Positions 1 through 10,500 of a DNA stretch of 25,885 nt are shown here, in pieces. The number at the start of each line of letters is the position of its first letter. The first letter of the stretch is position 1. The notes beneath the pieces are model-generated. The model did no database searches. It had not been told where the DNA came from and saw only the letters and a program-made list of their open reading frames with translations. The position numbers and the translations under genes are program-made. Source of the stretch: a virus; the IMG/VR virus record IMGVR_UViG_3300025828_000164, positions 1-25,885 of that record; one strand, given 5' to 3'.

Positions 1-177
1 CACTTCTTCTAAAGCTTCTGTGCCTCTTTCAATAATGTTGTAAAGATTTGTTCTTGTATATTCATAATCTTTGTCAATCTGTTCATCATCGTTACCTTCA
101 GGAGGTTGAACAATCTGCTGAACGCTCTGTACACTATCCTCGATATCAAGGACTTCATTTAATTTCTTTTTATTCAT
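1..177 (-). CDS. 16: Small terminase subunit gp16 (partial, N-terminal 59 residues)
   Basis: The frame opens at an ATG that overlaps the stop of gp15 (ATGA) and runs off the left edge of the window. The visible part is a low-complexity, acidic N-terminus (LNEVLDIEDSVQ) followed by a helical stretch, YEYTRTNLYNIIERGTEALE, typical of the N-terminal region of T4-like gp16. This is known to form an oligomeric ring that recognises phage DNA and regulates the large terminase gp17 during packaging. Its place directly after gp13-gp14-gp15 is the T4 gene order, which strengthens the call. An ATG four bases upstream is closed after three codons and cannot be the start. The C-terminus, and gp17 presumably beyond it, lie outside the window. 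Confidence 0.8.
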   Translation of the reverse strand, partial: MNKKKLNEVLDIEDSVQSVQQIVQPPEGNDDEQIDKDYEYTRTNLYNIIERGTEALEEV

Positions 178-1124
178 TCATAATCTTCCAAATCTATATC
201 CAAACCACTAGGTTCAGCAAAAGTTCCAAAATTAAGTCCTCCAACTATTCTGAGATCTACTTCCTGTACAGAATTATTAGAAAAAATAGTTATTAAATCA
301 GAATTTGCAGTTACTGTTGAAGAAAATGTTGTAATAACACCATAATTAGAGTTTGGTAATATCGTGTTTGCAGCTACAGAAAGAGCGCCATTGCTTGTCG
401 GAAGACCATTAGCATACTGTCCGGGTCTGAATCTGAAACTTTCAACACTTGTGTCTGCAGTTCCGACATTGGCGGTAAATCCATCGACACGGAAATTGGT
501 ATTTGCAAAGAGAATGAGTGGTCTTTCGATAACTGGACCAAGCATATATGCTTTCATAAGAAAGTCCATAGTATGAACTAGAACTCTTCTTTGATCGAAA
601 GATCCATCGTAAATATCCTGAGTTGTCACACCATTCAGTATAATTGGAATGTCTTTTGTGATAGGCGGATCCGAAATAAGTTCTACGGTCGGCGTAAACT
701 GAGGTATAAAGAAAGGAAGAATCTGTTCGACAATCCTAACACCATCTTCATTCGTAGTCGTGTAGACGTTCAACGAAAACTGAATGTCGTAGGGAACTTC
801 AGTATAAATCGTCTTAGCTTTTTCTGGCTGAGATCTGCTCACAATCTTATTTGTTGCTGGAAGTTGTCTTCCCGGATCAAAACCCATCCTAACAATCTCA
901 AAAGAAATTCTTGGAAGTGTTATGCCAACTTGTCTTGCTAGGTCTGGATCTTCCTGAAGTCTTGTTACAAACTTTTGTCTCGGACCATATGTTAAAGGAA
1001 CTTCGATAGTAGATATCACGTCACCAAACCTGTTGGTTCTTCTTAACTTTATATCGTTAAACAGAGTACCAAATGTCACAACATATTTTCTGAGAAGATC
1101 GTGGAAAAAGATATGTCCTAGCAT
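174..1124 (-). CDS. 15: Tail sheath stabiliser / tail terminator gp15
   Basis: A 316-aa protein, somewhat longer than T4 gp15 (272 aa). The N-terminus (FFHDLLRKYVVTFGTLFNDI, then KLRRTNRFGD) is the hallmark of the gp15 family: these proteins cap the finished tail tube and last sheath ring as a hexamer and form the interface to the neck. The central part contains the conserved ITLPRISFEIVRMGFDPGRQ segment. The start overlaps the end of gp14, with a GGAG-type ribosome site inside the gp14 3' end, so the two are probably translationally coupled. Family assignment is seen in sequence and supported by the gp13-gp14-gp15-gp16 order. Nothing looks broken. Confidence 0.92.
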   Translation of the reverse strand: MLGHIFFHDLLRKYVVTFGTLFNDIKLRRTNRFGDVISTIEVPLTYGPRQKFVTRLQEDPDLARQVGITLPRISFEIVRMGFDPGRQLPATNKIVSRSQPEKAKTIYTEVPYDIQFSLNVYTTTNEDGVRIVEQILPFFIPQFTPTVELISDPPITKDIPIILNGVTTQDIYDGSFDQRRVLVHTMDFLMKAYMLGPVIERPLILFANTNFRVDGFTANVGTADTSVESFRFRPGQYANGLPTSNGALSVAANTILPNSNYGVITTFSSTVTANSDLITIFSNNSVQEVDLRIVGGLNFGTFAEPSGLDIDLEDYE

Positions 1125-1852
1125 CAGTATTCTCCACTAGCAAATGGGTCATTCTCTGTGAAGTCAACAATCTGATCAAACTCTCTTTGAACTTCAAAGT
1201 TGATTGCACCCGGAATATTGTTAGCACCAGAATCAGTGTTACCTGCCACAACACCCATAGAAAGATTTGACATATATCCGTCTAAAGTATTGTTACCAGT
1301 AGCAAAAACTTCACCAGTATACTCATACTTCTCACATCTTAAATCATATGTTTGCAGTTTACCTAAAGGATAGAAGATTTGTTCGTGTTCGACATACTTA
1401 ATTTCAAAGAATGTATTCGACAAACCAAAGTAAAGAAGGTCGCCTTCTCTTGGTCTTGAGATAGAAATAGCTTCATCGGTATACACATTATTAGAAATTG
1501 CTACATTAGCAGATGAGTAGGTGCTAACAAAGGCACCGTTGGCAATCTCGTTGTTGAACCTTTTCTTAGCAATAGTAAAGGTAACTTGGTCCCTAAGTTC
1601 TAAACCGAATCGAGAAACGAAATCCCCCTCACCTTCAAACCCTAAAACATTCTTCACATACATTTCTACAGGAATAGCATCAATGAAGGCAGAACTAGAA
1701 TATTCTGAGTAAACAGAGTCCGTGCCAAGAGAAATTCTTGGCATATAATCAATATCGAATCCATAAATTTGAATTGATTCTATAATCAGATCTTCATGAA
1801 GATTCTGTTCCGTAGAAGTTGTGTATTGATTAAAGAATGCATTTCTTGTCAC
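1124..1852 (-). CDS. 14: Neck protein gp14 (GTG start)
   Basis: A 242-aa protein close in length to T4 gp14 (256 aa). The N-terminal region (NAFFNQYTTSTEQNLHEDLI, then IESIQIYGFDIDYMPR) matches the gp14 neck family. In T4, gp14 with gp13 forms the neck that seals the filled head and receives the tail. The gene must start at GTG 1852-1850: this codon overlaps the gp13 stop (TAGTG), and the next in-frame ATG is some 60 codons further in and would delete the conserved N-terminus. A purine-rich GGTGGG lies just upstream inside gp13. The GTG start may lower gp14 output relative to its neighbours (inference). Confidence 0.92.
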   Translation of the reverse strand: MTRNAFFNQYTTSTEQNLHEDLIIESIQIYGFDIDYMPRISLGTDSVYSEYSSSAFIDAIPVEMYVKNVLGFEGEGDFVSRFGLELRDQVTFTIAKKRFNNEIANGAFVSTYSSANVAISNNVYTDEAISISRPREGDLLYFGLSNTFFEIKYVEHEQIFYPLGKLQTYDLRCEKYEYTGEVFATGNNTLDGYMSNLSMGVVAGNTDSGANNIPGAINFEVQREFDQIVDFTENDPFASGEY

Positions 1853-2592
1853 TAGCCCACCATGTCAGTAGCCGGAAGTGAGTAAGATGATCTCATTTCC
1901 ATTTCCAACTGCTCCTTATCTCTTAAGCCCTCATTGTATATAGACATTCCATCCATGACCATTCCACCGGGCATTTGCATACCTTGGAACTTCTTTAGGT
2001 TTTCCCCCCACTGAATTTTTATCAAAGCAGTTGCATAACGCTGCAGCCAATAATCTCCATACATTTTTGTGAAGGTATCAGGATCAATTACCTGATACGC
2101 CTCAACAATTAAATATTGATCAACAGCAATTTTGTCCCAATCCATATCAACGTGAAAAACATTTTTATGTCGATTATATCTGATAGGTTGCTTTCCGACT
2201 AAAATCTGTTCGTACAGTTCTAAATGTTGGAAAGCCATGTAGTACGGGACTAAAGATTGAGACGTAAGAGTGTACAGATCATTCAAAGCAATTTGATAAC
2301 GTACATTGAAAAGATTATTCGTATTGTCAGCATCACCAATGTCAAAAATGTTAACTGCGCCAATAATATTGTCAGGCAATGTGATATACTTATTATCTTT
2401 ATCAGACTGTGTAATTTGCTTTTTGTAGAATGTTCTTTCCGTACCATCAAAGTGATAGTCTTGGTAGAAGTTGATTGCCTCATCAACTCTATCATCGACT
2501 TGAGCATCACTCACATTAATCTCAATTACACCTTTGCCTAACTTTCTAAGGCAAAATTCTTTGAACTCTGTATTTGATGTTGGAGTAGCCAT
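1852..2592 (-). CDS. 13: Neck protein gp13
   Basis: A 246-aa protein, shorter than T4 gp13 (309 aa). It shows the family N-terminus (EFKEFCLRKLGKGVIEINVS followed by DDRVDEAINFYQDYHFDGTE) that recurs in gp13 homologues of T4-like phages. gp13 acts with gp14 as the head-tail connector neck. The ATG directly follows the stop of the fibre gene (TAA-ATG, no gap), and its ribosome site GGGGGAA is embedded in the last codons of the fibre gene, so translation depends on reading through that gene's end. The C-terminus is Met- and Gly-rich (PGGMVMDGMS). Identity is well supported by sequence and synteny. Confidence 0.92.
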   Translation of the reverse strand: MATPTSNTEFKEFCLRKLGKGVIEINVSDAQVDDRVDEAINFYQDYHFDGTERTFYKKQITQSDKDNKYITLPDNIIGAVNIFDIGDADNTNNLFNVRYQIALNDLYTLTSQSLVPYYMAFQHLELYEQILVGKQPIRYNRHKNVFHVDMDWDKIAVDQYLIVEAYQVIDPDTFTKMYGDYWLQRYATALIKIQWGENLKKFQGMQMPGGMVMDGMSIYNEGLRDKEQLEMEMRSSYSLPATDMVG

Positions 2593-4371
2593 TTATTCCC
2601 CCGAACATGAACAGTTGCATTTTTTACTCTCTAAAGCTTTGATTCTCTTATCCATTTGCTTTATTGTCGAAAGGAGAACTGCGGTCATTTTACCGTAGTC
2701 CACCATTTTTTCACCTGCACTGTTTTCCGAAACTAGTTCCGGAATGTGCTTCTCAAGATCCTGTGCAACAAAACCAATTTCTGTTCTGTTGTGGAATCTA
2801 ACAGTGTCTTTCCACTGATAAGTGTATGTTTCTACATCAAGAACAGAAGATGAAGCTTCGTAAGGTTGAATATTTTTCTTTAAGTTTATATCAGAATAAG
2901 CAGGTTGATTTAAATCTGATGGTGTACCATCACCCACTACAAAGGCGTGAGGATTGTACTGTACTATTTGAATAATATCAGAACTAACTGGATTATTAGT
3001 TAAAGAAATGTGACTGTTGTTAGATACAGTAAAATCTGAATTACTTAGCTTAACACCATTCATATAAATCTGGATTAGAGAATTTCCAGTCGAAGTATAT
3101 GATATTAAACTATTTGTTAATCCAGTATATTGGTTTTCAGATAAAGAGTTCATTCTACCACTAATGAACCCGTTAGCTGTTCCAGCAAACGTGTTTGAGT
3201 CTGAAGTATTAACTACTCTTATTAAAAGTTCGCCCGGAGAATCTTGAGTATTAACATCATCAATATCATCGATAGAAATAATGTCAATCAATTCTCTAGG
3301 ATAGTTTCTAAACTTTTGAACAGACTCATCCCACACTAATACATCTGCATTAGAAATGCTGCCGTAGTCTACTAAAATATCTCCAATGTCACCAGTATTA
3401 GCAATAGATGAGTTTGAGAATACAAACTTGGTTCCGTCTCCGCTAACTCTTAAATACTTGTTAGCAGAAGAAGCCATACCTGTTATAGAAATGTTGGATG
3501 TATTGGGTAGCTTTACAAACCCACCTACTAAGTTAGCCGTAGAAGTAAAGTTGGTAGTTGAAGTAAATGTAATCTTGCCAGTGACAGTATCATCTTGATC
3601 CGATCTCATGAAACTATCAGCTGCATAGTTGTTAGATACAAAAATATCTTTTACAAAATTGTTTGAAGCAAATCTATTTTGTACATAATTATTTGAAGTA
3701 AATGTATCTTTAACATACGTGTTGGTGGCTCTTAGACCAATTCTAGTCAAAACAAAGTTGTTAGAAGTGTATCTATTCTGGACATAGTTGTTAGAGGTGA
3801 ATCTACCTTCAACATAATTATTTGTAGTAAACGTATCTTTAACAAAGCTGTTAGAAGTATATCTACCCTGAACATAGTTGTTAGATACAACACCAATGTC
3901 AGCTTTGAATGTATCAGACTGAGCATAATTGTTAGTTGTAAATGTAGCTATTGCAAAATTGTTAGAAACTAAGTCAGTTGAATTTAACCCATCTAATGTC
4001 TCAGCATCGACAAAAGTAATGTTGGCTCCGTTTCCAGAGAAATAATCTGCTAGTACTGTTCCTGTAACATTAATGTTAGCAGTATTACTTACACCAGTGA
4101 CAACCAACTTGCCGCCAATATGAGTGTTTCTAGAAACACCTAAGCCACCTCTTGTTTGAAGAGATCCTGTGGTAATGCTTGTAGATTGAGTGGTTCCATT
4201 TGCCTTTAAGTTTCCGCCAGAAAAAGTTCCACTAATAGCAGCACTTCCCGGAGTTGTGTTAGAATTAGTCGTGACAGCCTTCTCTCTGAAAAGGTTTGCC
4301 ATCTGATTAGTTCTAAGTCTCCAGAATTCAAATGTGTTAGTTGTCGTTGTATTAGATACGTTTACTGCCAT
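2593..4371 (-). CDS. Tail/baseplate fibre with decapeptide repeats and C-terminal S74 chaperone domain
   Basis: A 592-aa fibre. The N-terminus (TFEFWRLRTNQMANLF, residues 13-28) resembles the attachment segment of many marine myophage fibres. Residues 75-110 carry GGLGVSRNTHIGGKLVV, a common fibre motif. Residues about 134-254 are a run of ten-residue repeats of the form [FY]-[TV]-[ST]-N-N-[YF]-[VA]-x-x-[RT]. The C-terminal 100 residues are a peptidase S74 / endosialidase-type intramolecular chaperone: SDINLKKNI at 493-501, then WKD, GFVAQDLEKHIPELV and a closing coiled coil. In that family the chaperone trimerises the fibre and cuts itself off before the conserved Ser, here Ser493. The protein ends in an unusual CNCSCSGE tail. 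It overlaps the upstream 67-aa gene by 20 bases. The receptor is unknown. Confidence 0.9.
   Translation of the reverse strand: MAVNVSNTTTTNTFEFWRLRTNQMANLFREKAVTTNSNTTPGSAAISGTFSGGNLKANGTTQSTSITTGSLQTRGGLGVSRNTHIGGKLVVTGVSNTANINVTGTVLADYFSGNGANITFVDAETLDGLNSTDLVSNNFAIATFTTNNYAQSDTFKADIGVVSNNYVQGRYTSNSFVKDTFTTNNYVEGRFTSNNYVQNRYTSNNFVLTRIGLRATNTYVKDTFTSNNYVQNRFASNNFVKDIFVSNNYAADSFMRSDQDDTVTGKITFTSTTNFTSTANLVGGFVKLPNTSNISITGMASSANKYLRVSGDGTKFVFSNSSIANTGDIGDILVDYGSISNADVLVWDESVQKFRNYPRELIDIISIDDIDDVNTQDSPGELLIRVVNTSDSNTFAGTANGFISGRMNSLSENQYTGLTNSLISYTSTGNSLIQIYMNGVKLSNSDFTVSNNSHISLTNNPVSSDIIQIVQYNPHAFVVGDGTPSDLNQPAYSDINLKKNIQPYEASSSVLDVETYTYQWKDTVRFHNRTEIGFVAQDLEKHIPELVSENSAGEKMVDYGKMTAVLLSTIKQMDKRIKALESKKCNCSCSGE
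3610..3972 (-). repeat. 30-bp degenerate coding repeats in the fibre gene
   Basis: About ten copies of a degenerate 30-bp unit encode TSNNYV-type decapeptides in the fibre shaft. Two spacers (an insertion reading IGLRATNTYV and one reading FKADIGV) interrupt the register. The DNA copies have diverged at synonymous positions while Asn-Asn-aromatic is retained, so selection is on protein structure and this is not a fresh tandem duplication. Confidence 0.8.
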
Positions 4372-4555
4372 CTACCAGCGCCTTTAGCAAGTGTTTAATC
4401 TCTTTTACATCTTCATTAAGTTCATCAACCTTTTCGATGTAACTATTTATTTTATTATCTCTAGTCCTTGCCGCCTTGTAAGCAGCAAGAGATGAATTAT
4501 CTACATTTACAATTGCATTAGATTTTTCATCTCTTTTTACGCCACTTAATTCCAT
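4352..4555 (-). CDS. 67-aa coiled-coil protein of unknown function
   Basis: A small protein whose residues about 36-60 (INSYIEKVDELNEDVKEIKH onward) have a heptad pattern of hydrophobic residues and probably form a coiled coil. The N-terminal half includes the segment SSLAAYKAARTRD. Start and spacing are good: AGGT lies just upstream of the ATG, which follows two bases after the stop of the giant upstream gene, and the end overlaps the fibre gene by 20 bases. Small proteins of this layout occur next to fibre genes in marine T4-like phages, but I cannot name a function. A coiled coil lodged between two fibre-type genes could be a trimeric connector or an assembly helper (inference). Confidence 0.8.
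   Translation of the reverse strand: MELSGVKRDEKSNAIVNVDNSSLAAYKAARTRDNKINSYIEKVDELNEDVKEIKHLLKALVDGSKRI
4444..4451 (-). promoter_or_regulatory. Possible T4-type late promoter for the fibre gene
   Basis: The minus strand reads AATAAATA, one mismatch from the T4 late consensus TATAAATA recognised by gp55-type sigma factors. It lies about 70 bases upstream of the fibre start, inside the 67-aa gene. In DNA this AT-rich, such near-matches arise by chance, so this is weak evidence. Confidence 0.3.
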
Positions 4556-4556
4556 T

Positions 4557-7500
4557 TTATACCTGCAGTGCTATGGCTCTTACGTTTTCGATAAGAGCAG
4601 GGTTAGAAGAGTTTTTAGTTCCAAAGCCCAAAGGCGAATCAATAGATGCATAAGTAACAATTTTTAATTGGAACTGCTTGTAAGTTTTATAGTTTGTTCC
4701 ACCTCTGTCATATTCAGCAATTCCAGTGATAGGGTCTGTTGCAATCAAACTATTAGCCGTGTACTTATTAGTATATTTGAATGCATAATCAGAACCTGTT
4801 GCATCGTTGAACACTTTAACCCACTCGGTAGCATTAATTTCATCTCTATTAAACAATCTAAACTCAAATTCTTTAACATCTCTTCTGTCATTACGAGCAG
4901 AATTAAGTTCAGGGGTTAAATTCTTTAACGGAGTGTATAGAACATTGTCCAGATTGTCGTACTGGTTAATAAATCTACCGAAGAGATAAATCTTAGCTCT
5001 AGGAGGCTTAAATGCCGACACCAAAACTCTCATGTCTTCAGCATCTTGTCCATCAGCGAGTGTTATGATTCTTGAAATGTATCTAACGTTAGTCTCACCA
5101 AGACCGGGGAAGATCTCACTGTAGATACTTGCACTTTCAAGAGTGCTTACCGAAGTTCCGTCGATGAAATTATTTGCACTATCATCAGGCGGAATTGTCA
5201 AGTTGCCAACTGCAGAAACCAAAGATCTTCTCATATCAACAAACGGAGAAGTCTTATCTGTTCTGTTGGTCATATCAATATTGACTAAGAACGAAGAGTT
5301 TCCTGTTGCAGATCCAAGTTTAAGAACTTCGTTCGTTCTAGATCTCAGAACTAAAGGATTGTCAGTGTACTCGTATTCATCTTCGTTTGGAACGGGGAAC
5401 GAAATACTAGACGTGTTCGAGATATTATATTCATGTTCAAAATCGATAGAAGAGTTTTTGTAAACACCAGATGTGAATTGTGTCACAATCGTACTATATT
5501 CATGATCAATCAAAGACATAAATGATGTGCCAACAAACTTACTAATATCTAAAGTTTCTAAGTCAAGTAAACTATCACTAGGACGATAAACAGCAATTTT
5601 GTATTTGTCTGTGTTGTAGGTAGTCCCATTAAGTCTTGTTTCAGTGAAAACCTTTGTTGACGAATCAGTCAAGTTTCCTGTAGTGGGAGCTAGTCTAATT
5701 TCATTGTTGATATTATCAATACCAGATACAACGCCAAATATCGCTGTATTCACATTAGCAACGGTCAAAGCTGGATCTGCGCTGGCACTTGTCATACCAA
5801 ACACGTAGTCTCCAATTTCGATAGTTGTTTTGTTGTTTACGAATGTGAAATCCTCAAACTCACCTCTATCAAAGTTTCTTGGAATCATTCTAACTTTAGC
5901 AGAGCCTGTTGAGAATACGGCTCTTCTTAAAGTAAATTTAATGTCTTCATCCTGCAAAGCCGACCATGTGTCCTCGTTTGCACCCAAGAAAGCTATGCCA
6001 CCGTAAGGCTGAGAATTTACAGCTGAACCTGTAGTGATATCGGTTCCACCTAATTGTGAGAAATAAACATCATAATCTGGATCCCCAGCAAACGGCTTAA
6101 CAACAAATGCATATCCTCTACCCTTTTGTAGATAAACTGGATAGTTAAAGGTAAATGTTGTAGGCACAGACGCATCGTCTGAAACATTTATGTCGGCAGG
6201 ATTTAAAGTAACATTTGTTGCTGTGTAGATGTTACTTGAGTCGGGATATCCGTTTCTTTGTGTCGTTACATACAGTTTAATGGGATTTTTTGAAGATTTT
6301 CTTTTGAAGAAAAGATCAATAGAAGACACAAAAACACCATCTGCATCACCTTGATCATCTCTAATATAGAATGTTTGAGCTATCGGGTCTCTTCTTGGAA
6401 GCCCAACATCACTTCGGGTTTGTTCACTAATTAATTCTGTAGTTACTTCAACATCAAATGTACGTCTAACAGCTTCTGCTCTTTCAACACCTATTCTATT
6501 GGAGTAGAACATTTTCTTTGCAGACGAAAGAACAGCGTCTGCTTCCGTTTCTAGATCTTGAATGTCAGCAATGAGAAATTCTCTGTCTCCCTGCAAAAAT
6601 GTTTGCTTAGGCACAAAGAAAACGCCAGAAACTGTTCCATCATCTGAGGTGATTAGGGGAGTTCCTTTAGGGGAAAATCTACGGACAAAAGGTGCAATAT
6701 CAGTCGAGGTTGCAATAACTGGATCTGCAAGACGTGTGCTTCTAATTGCATTAGGTGGAGTTGGCACTGTTGTAAATTTCATATGACCAGTAATTGCATC
6801 CATTGGAAGATCGCTCTCCAATCTTCCTCTTGTGATAGGATCTAAGGTTGGGAGTGGTCTCGGTGTAGGTCTTCCTCCCGGAACAACGTGTTCATCAACA
6901 TTGACGCCATTGAAGAAAACGGAGTGCAATTCCCGTGGCCTTAATCCACGGGCTGAAAATGCAATAGCCATCTCTCTAATGAAAGGTGTTGCTATTACGT
7001 TAGTAATTCTTTCGCCAAGAGATTCTTCACCTTCAACTACATTTGTAGTCACTACCTGTCCGGTTCTAGTGTTTAAAGTGATCGTTCTACGGCCTGTATT
7101 TTGAACCGTTGTTGACCAAGCACCCCAATTGGTAACTGTTCCCTCTTGAACATCTGGACGTTCTTCATCAGGATTGATAATAATTCTACCAATGTTCGTT
7201 TCATCAGTTCCAGCATCATATTCTGGGAATAGTGTAACTTCACCAATAAATTTAATTTCTACTGGAGCAGCAGGTCTAACTTTTGTTGCCTTATCTTGCT
7301 TTATATAATCAACTTCAGTGTAATTGTACATTACTCTTGGGCCGAACACAGAAATGTTGCCGGAAACAATTTCAGGTGTAAAGTTGTTAACAAGAATTTC
7401 TTTGAAAGACGGTCTTAGATGACTTCTACTCTGATCAATACAAGCACGATACTCGTTATCTAAAGTGTCGCCAAATTGATGAGATGAAAAAGGTTCTACA

Positions 7501-10500
7501 AAAATTCCATTTTTAAATCTCTCAATACCATTATCATTTTTAAACTGTTTATTAAAAGTATCACTCTCAAGAGCATTCAAAGAAGTGTAGTATTCAAGAT
7601 TGGTAATTCTTTGGTCAAGAGTGCCAATATCTTTCATGGTGTATCTTCTAATATTAAACTGATTAACATCAATCTTATATGGAATTGTGTTAAATTCAGT
7701 TTTTCTGTCTCTAAGCTTTCCGGAACTGTAGATATTTCTAGCAAGAGAAGCTTCTTCTCTTGTTAAGGATGGGAAAGGTGCAATATTTATTGTTGCTACT
7801 TTCATTGCATTATCTACTTCTGGTGGCGGTCCACTCAAGGTATTTGATACAGAAACGGCAACTTCTGCCCTTTCCGTCATATAAACATCTGCTCTTTTAC
7901 GAGTGTTAATCTTATAGTCTGAAACAAATTCGGTATTGTTCTTAAAAATAAGTAAAGAGTTTTTACTATTACCAGAGCCTTTAGCAGAATCTTTATCTTT
8001 AATGTTTGTGATATTAATAATAGATGTATTTGCTACACCAGAAAGAAGATTAGTGTTTTCTTTATTGTTAAATCTTGGTCTGTAGTCAACAAAGTCTCTC
8101 AAAGGAATTTTTCTATCAGTGCTTGAGATATAAGTTGGAATTTCTTCAAACTTAATAGTAGTCGTGTTTGCTGTTGTTGACGTAGTTGTTGGGTATGAAT
8201 CTACCGTGAAATACCCCTCACCGTCATTATTATCGACTGTAAAGGCATCCATTCTAACAACGATTGTATTATTTTCTGTTACAAAATTTTTGTAACGACC
8301 TTTGTTTGTTAAGCTTAACGTTGCATAATCGTAAAAATGATCTTTTTGACCTGAATCAAACTCAAAGAATCCACCATTCACTCTATTTAAAGAATCAGTT
8401 AATTGATCTTCGGTAAATGTGCTATTTGCAGTTCCACCACTTTCATTGGGTAAAACCCAAACACCTGTTACTTTGTGTACGTCTACTACACCAAGATCCC
8501 AAGGACCAATACTATTGGCCGAATTATTTGCTGTGTTAATTCTTCTATAAAGATTTTTTCTAATGTTTTTGCTGAAAGGCTTATAGTCTCTTCCATTAAA
8601 ATCGTAGGTAGCTCTTACACTGGTTGACCCTGTGAAGTTTGAATTGTTCAAAATAGGGATTTTAACATTAATAGTGTTATCAGCCTGACTTGTAGTTACC
8701 ATTGCTGGATCAACTGCAATTGTCTTGTTCGCAGGGATTACCTTTTCAAGAGTCCCAGATGCCGAATTCATGCTGTCTTTAGTCTGAATCTCAGTAGCGC
8801 TATTAATTTTAGTAACAATAGAAATGTCAGAGCCAATTCTAACAAAATCGCCCACATGAATATTGGCACTGAATCCAGCAGAAAGTGTAATAACATTGCC
8901 AGTCGAAGAAGACGTTCCAGTCGAATCACAAGAGATTTCACTACCTGTATTTGTTAACACAATGTTGTTAACCTCAGAAGCACTGTAAGTTCCGATGTTA
9001 TTGTCACCACTCAAATCTGTTTCATCGTCAACATCAATAACTAAAAAGCCGTTGGCGTTTAGCGTATCAGAAACAGAAGCAAACTTCCTAACAACAAAAT
9101 TATTATCATATGTGTTTGTCGAATCAGTGTAAGATCTGATCGCCTCTTCTCCAAAAGTGTCAAGCGGAATATTCTCAATACTAGAAATCACAGTATTGTT
9201 GCTTGAATTGAGAATTATGTCAGCGCCGCCCTTTACAGTATCATTTGTTACAATAGTTCTGGCGTTAGAAATAGAATCGTTAGCAGACTGCTCCAGACCA
9301 AACAAATGAATTCTGTAAACAGCATCAAAAGTACCCGGAGTACCCGACTCAAGTTCAACAGACTTAACATAGGCTTTACCGACATTGTTAGCAGAAGAAG
9401 GAATAAATCCTGTCAAACTCGATAAAAATGTAGTATTGGACGCTGGGAAATATCCTTGATTTGCTCCATTATGAATAAATGTAACTCTATCGTAAGGAGC
9501 AAAGTTTCCGTTAAATTCTCTTACACGAATGTAGTTTCCGTAATTAATGAAAAGTTCAAAGTCTTCTCTTTGAAGAGTGTTTGTCCCTCTAACAATAGTA
9601 TCTTTTAAAGGAGAAAGAGTTTCAACTTTATATCCATTAACGTAGCCATATCCCGGCTCAACGATAACATTAACCAGTTCGTTGTTGGACCCTACCGCTT
9701 CAGTATCTGTAACAAATCTCTTTACCGTGAAACTACCAGAAGTATCATTTTTTCTATTTGCTAACTGATCACCTAAAATATTGTACTGTGGATCTCTATT
9801 TTCCTGTAAAACATTGCCTTCTTCGTTGAAGTTAATCAAGACAGCAACAGCGTTCTGATTAATTAAGTTTGAAGTGTTAGCTGTAACCATTAAAGGATCG
9901 AGCTTAAGTCTATCTGCTCCCGGAGAAACTTCGTTGTTGAACCCTGCAGAATTATCAAGGAGAGACGTATCGGATTTATAGGTTACAATAGATTCATTGG
10001 AGTCGATTGCAACGATTGCATCATTTGCATCTTCAATATTATCAGACACTACAACGAATCCGGGATCAATGTTTAAGAATTGACCTTTATGATATACAAC
10101 ACCATCTTCGTTCGAGGCAACTGTTGCTCTCTGAGAAGTCAAAATACCTCCAGATTTAAAGCACTGTAGGCCAGAAAATTTAGTAGTGTTTAATGCTTCA
10201 ACAATATTGATCTGATCGTCATTGTTAAGATTGTACTTCAATACAACAGCAGTAGTATTGGCTGTATAATCGACACTATTTTTTTGCTGTTCACTGTTAA
10301 CGTAAACGTTCAGTGTTTGTGTGTTGGCTACAGTAAAATCTAAAATGAAAGTGTTAGATGTAACAGAAGTGTTTACAGTATTTGATTGTGAATTTCTAAC
10401 TGTCCGTTCAACAACATTTAAAATCTCAGGGGAAACTTCTGTTCCCAAAACACCAAAAGTTGTTAAGTTGCTGTGAATGGTAAAATTGTTAGAAGAAATT

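Noticed and set aside
6562-7104. Open frames of 74-90 codons on the plus strand opposite the giant gene
   Set aside because: They are antisense shadows of a clearly conserved protein, lack ribosome sites and have no recognisable content.
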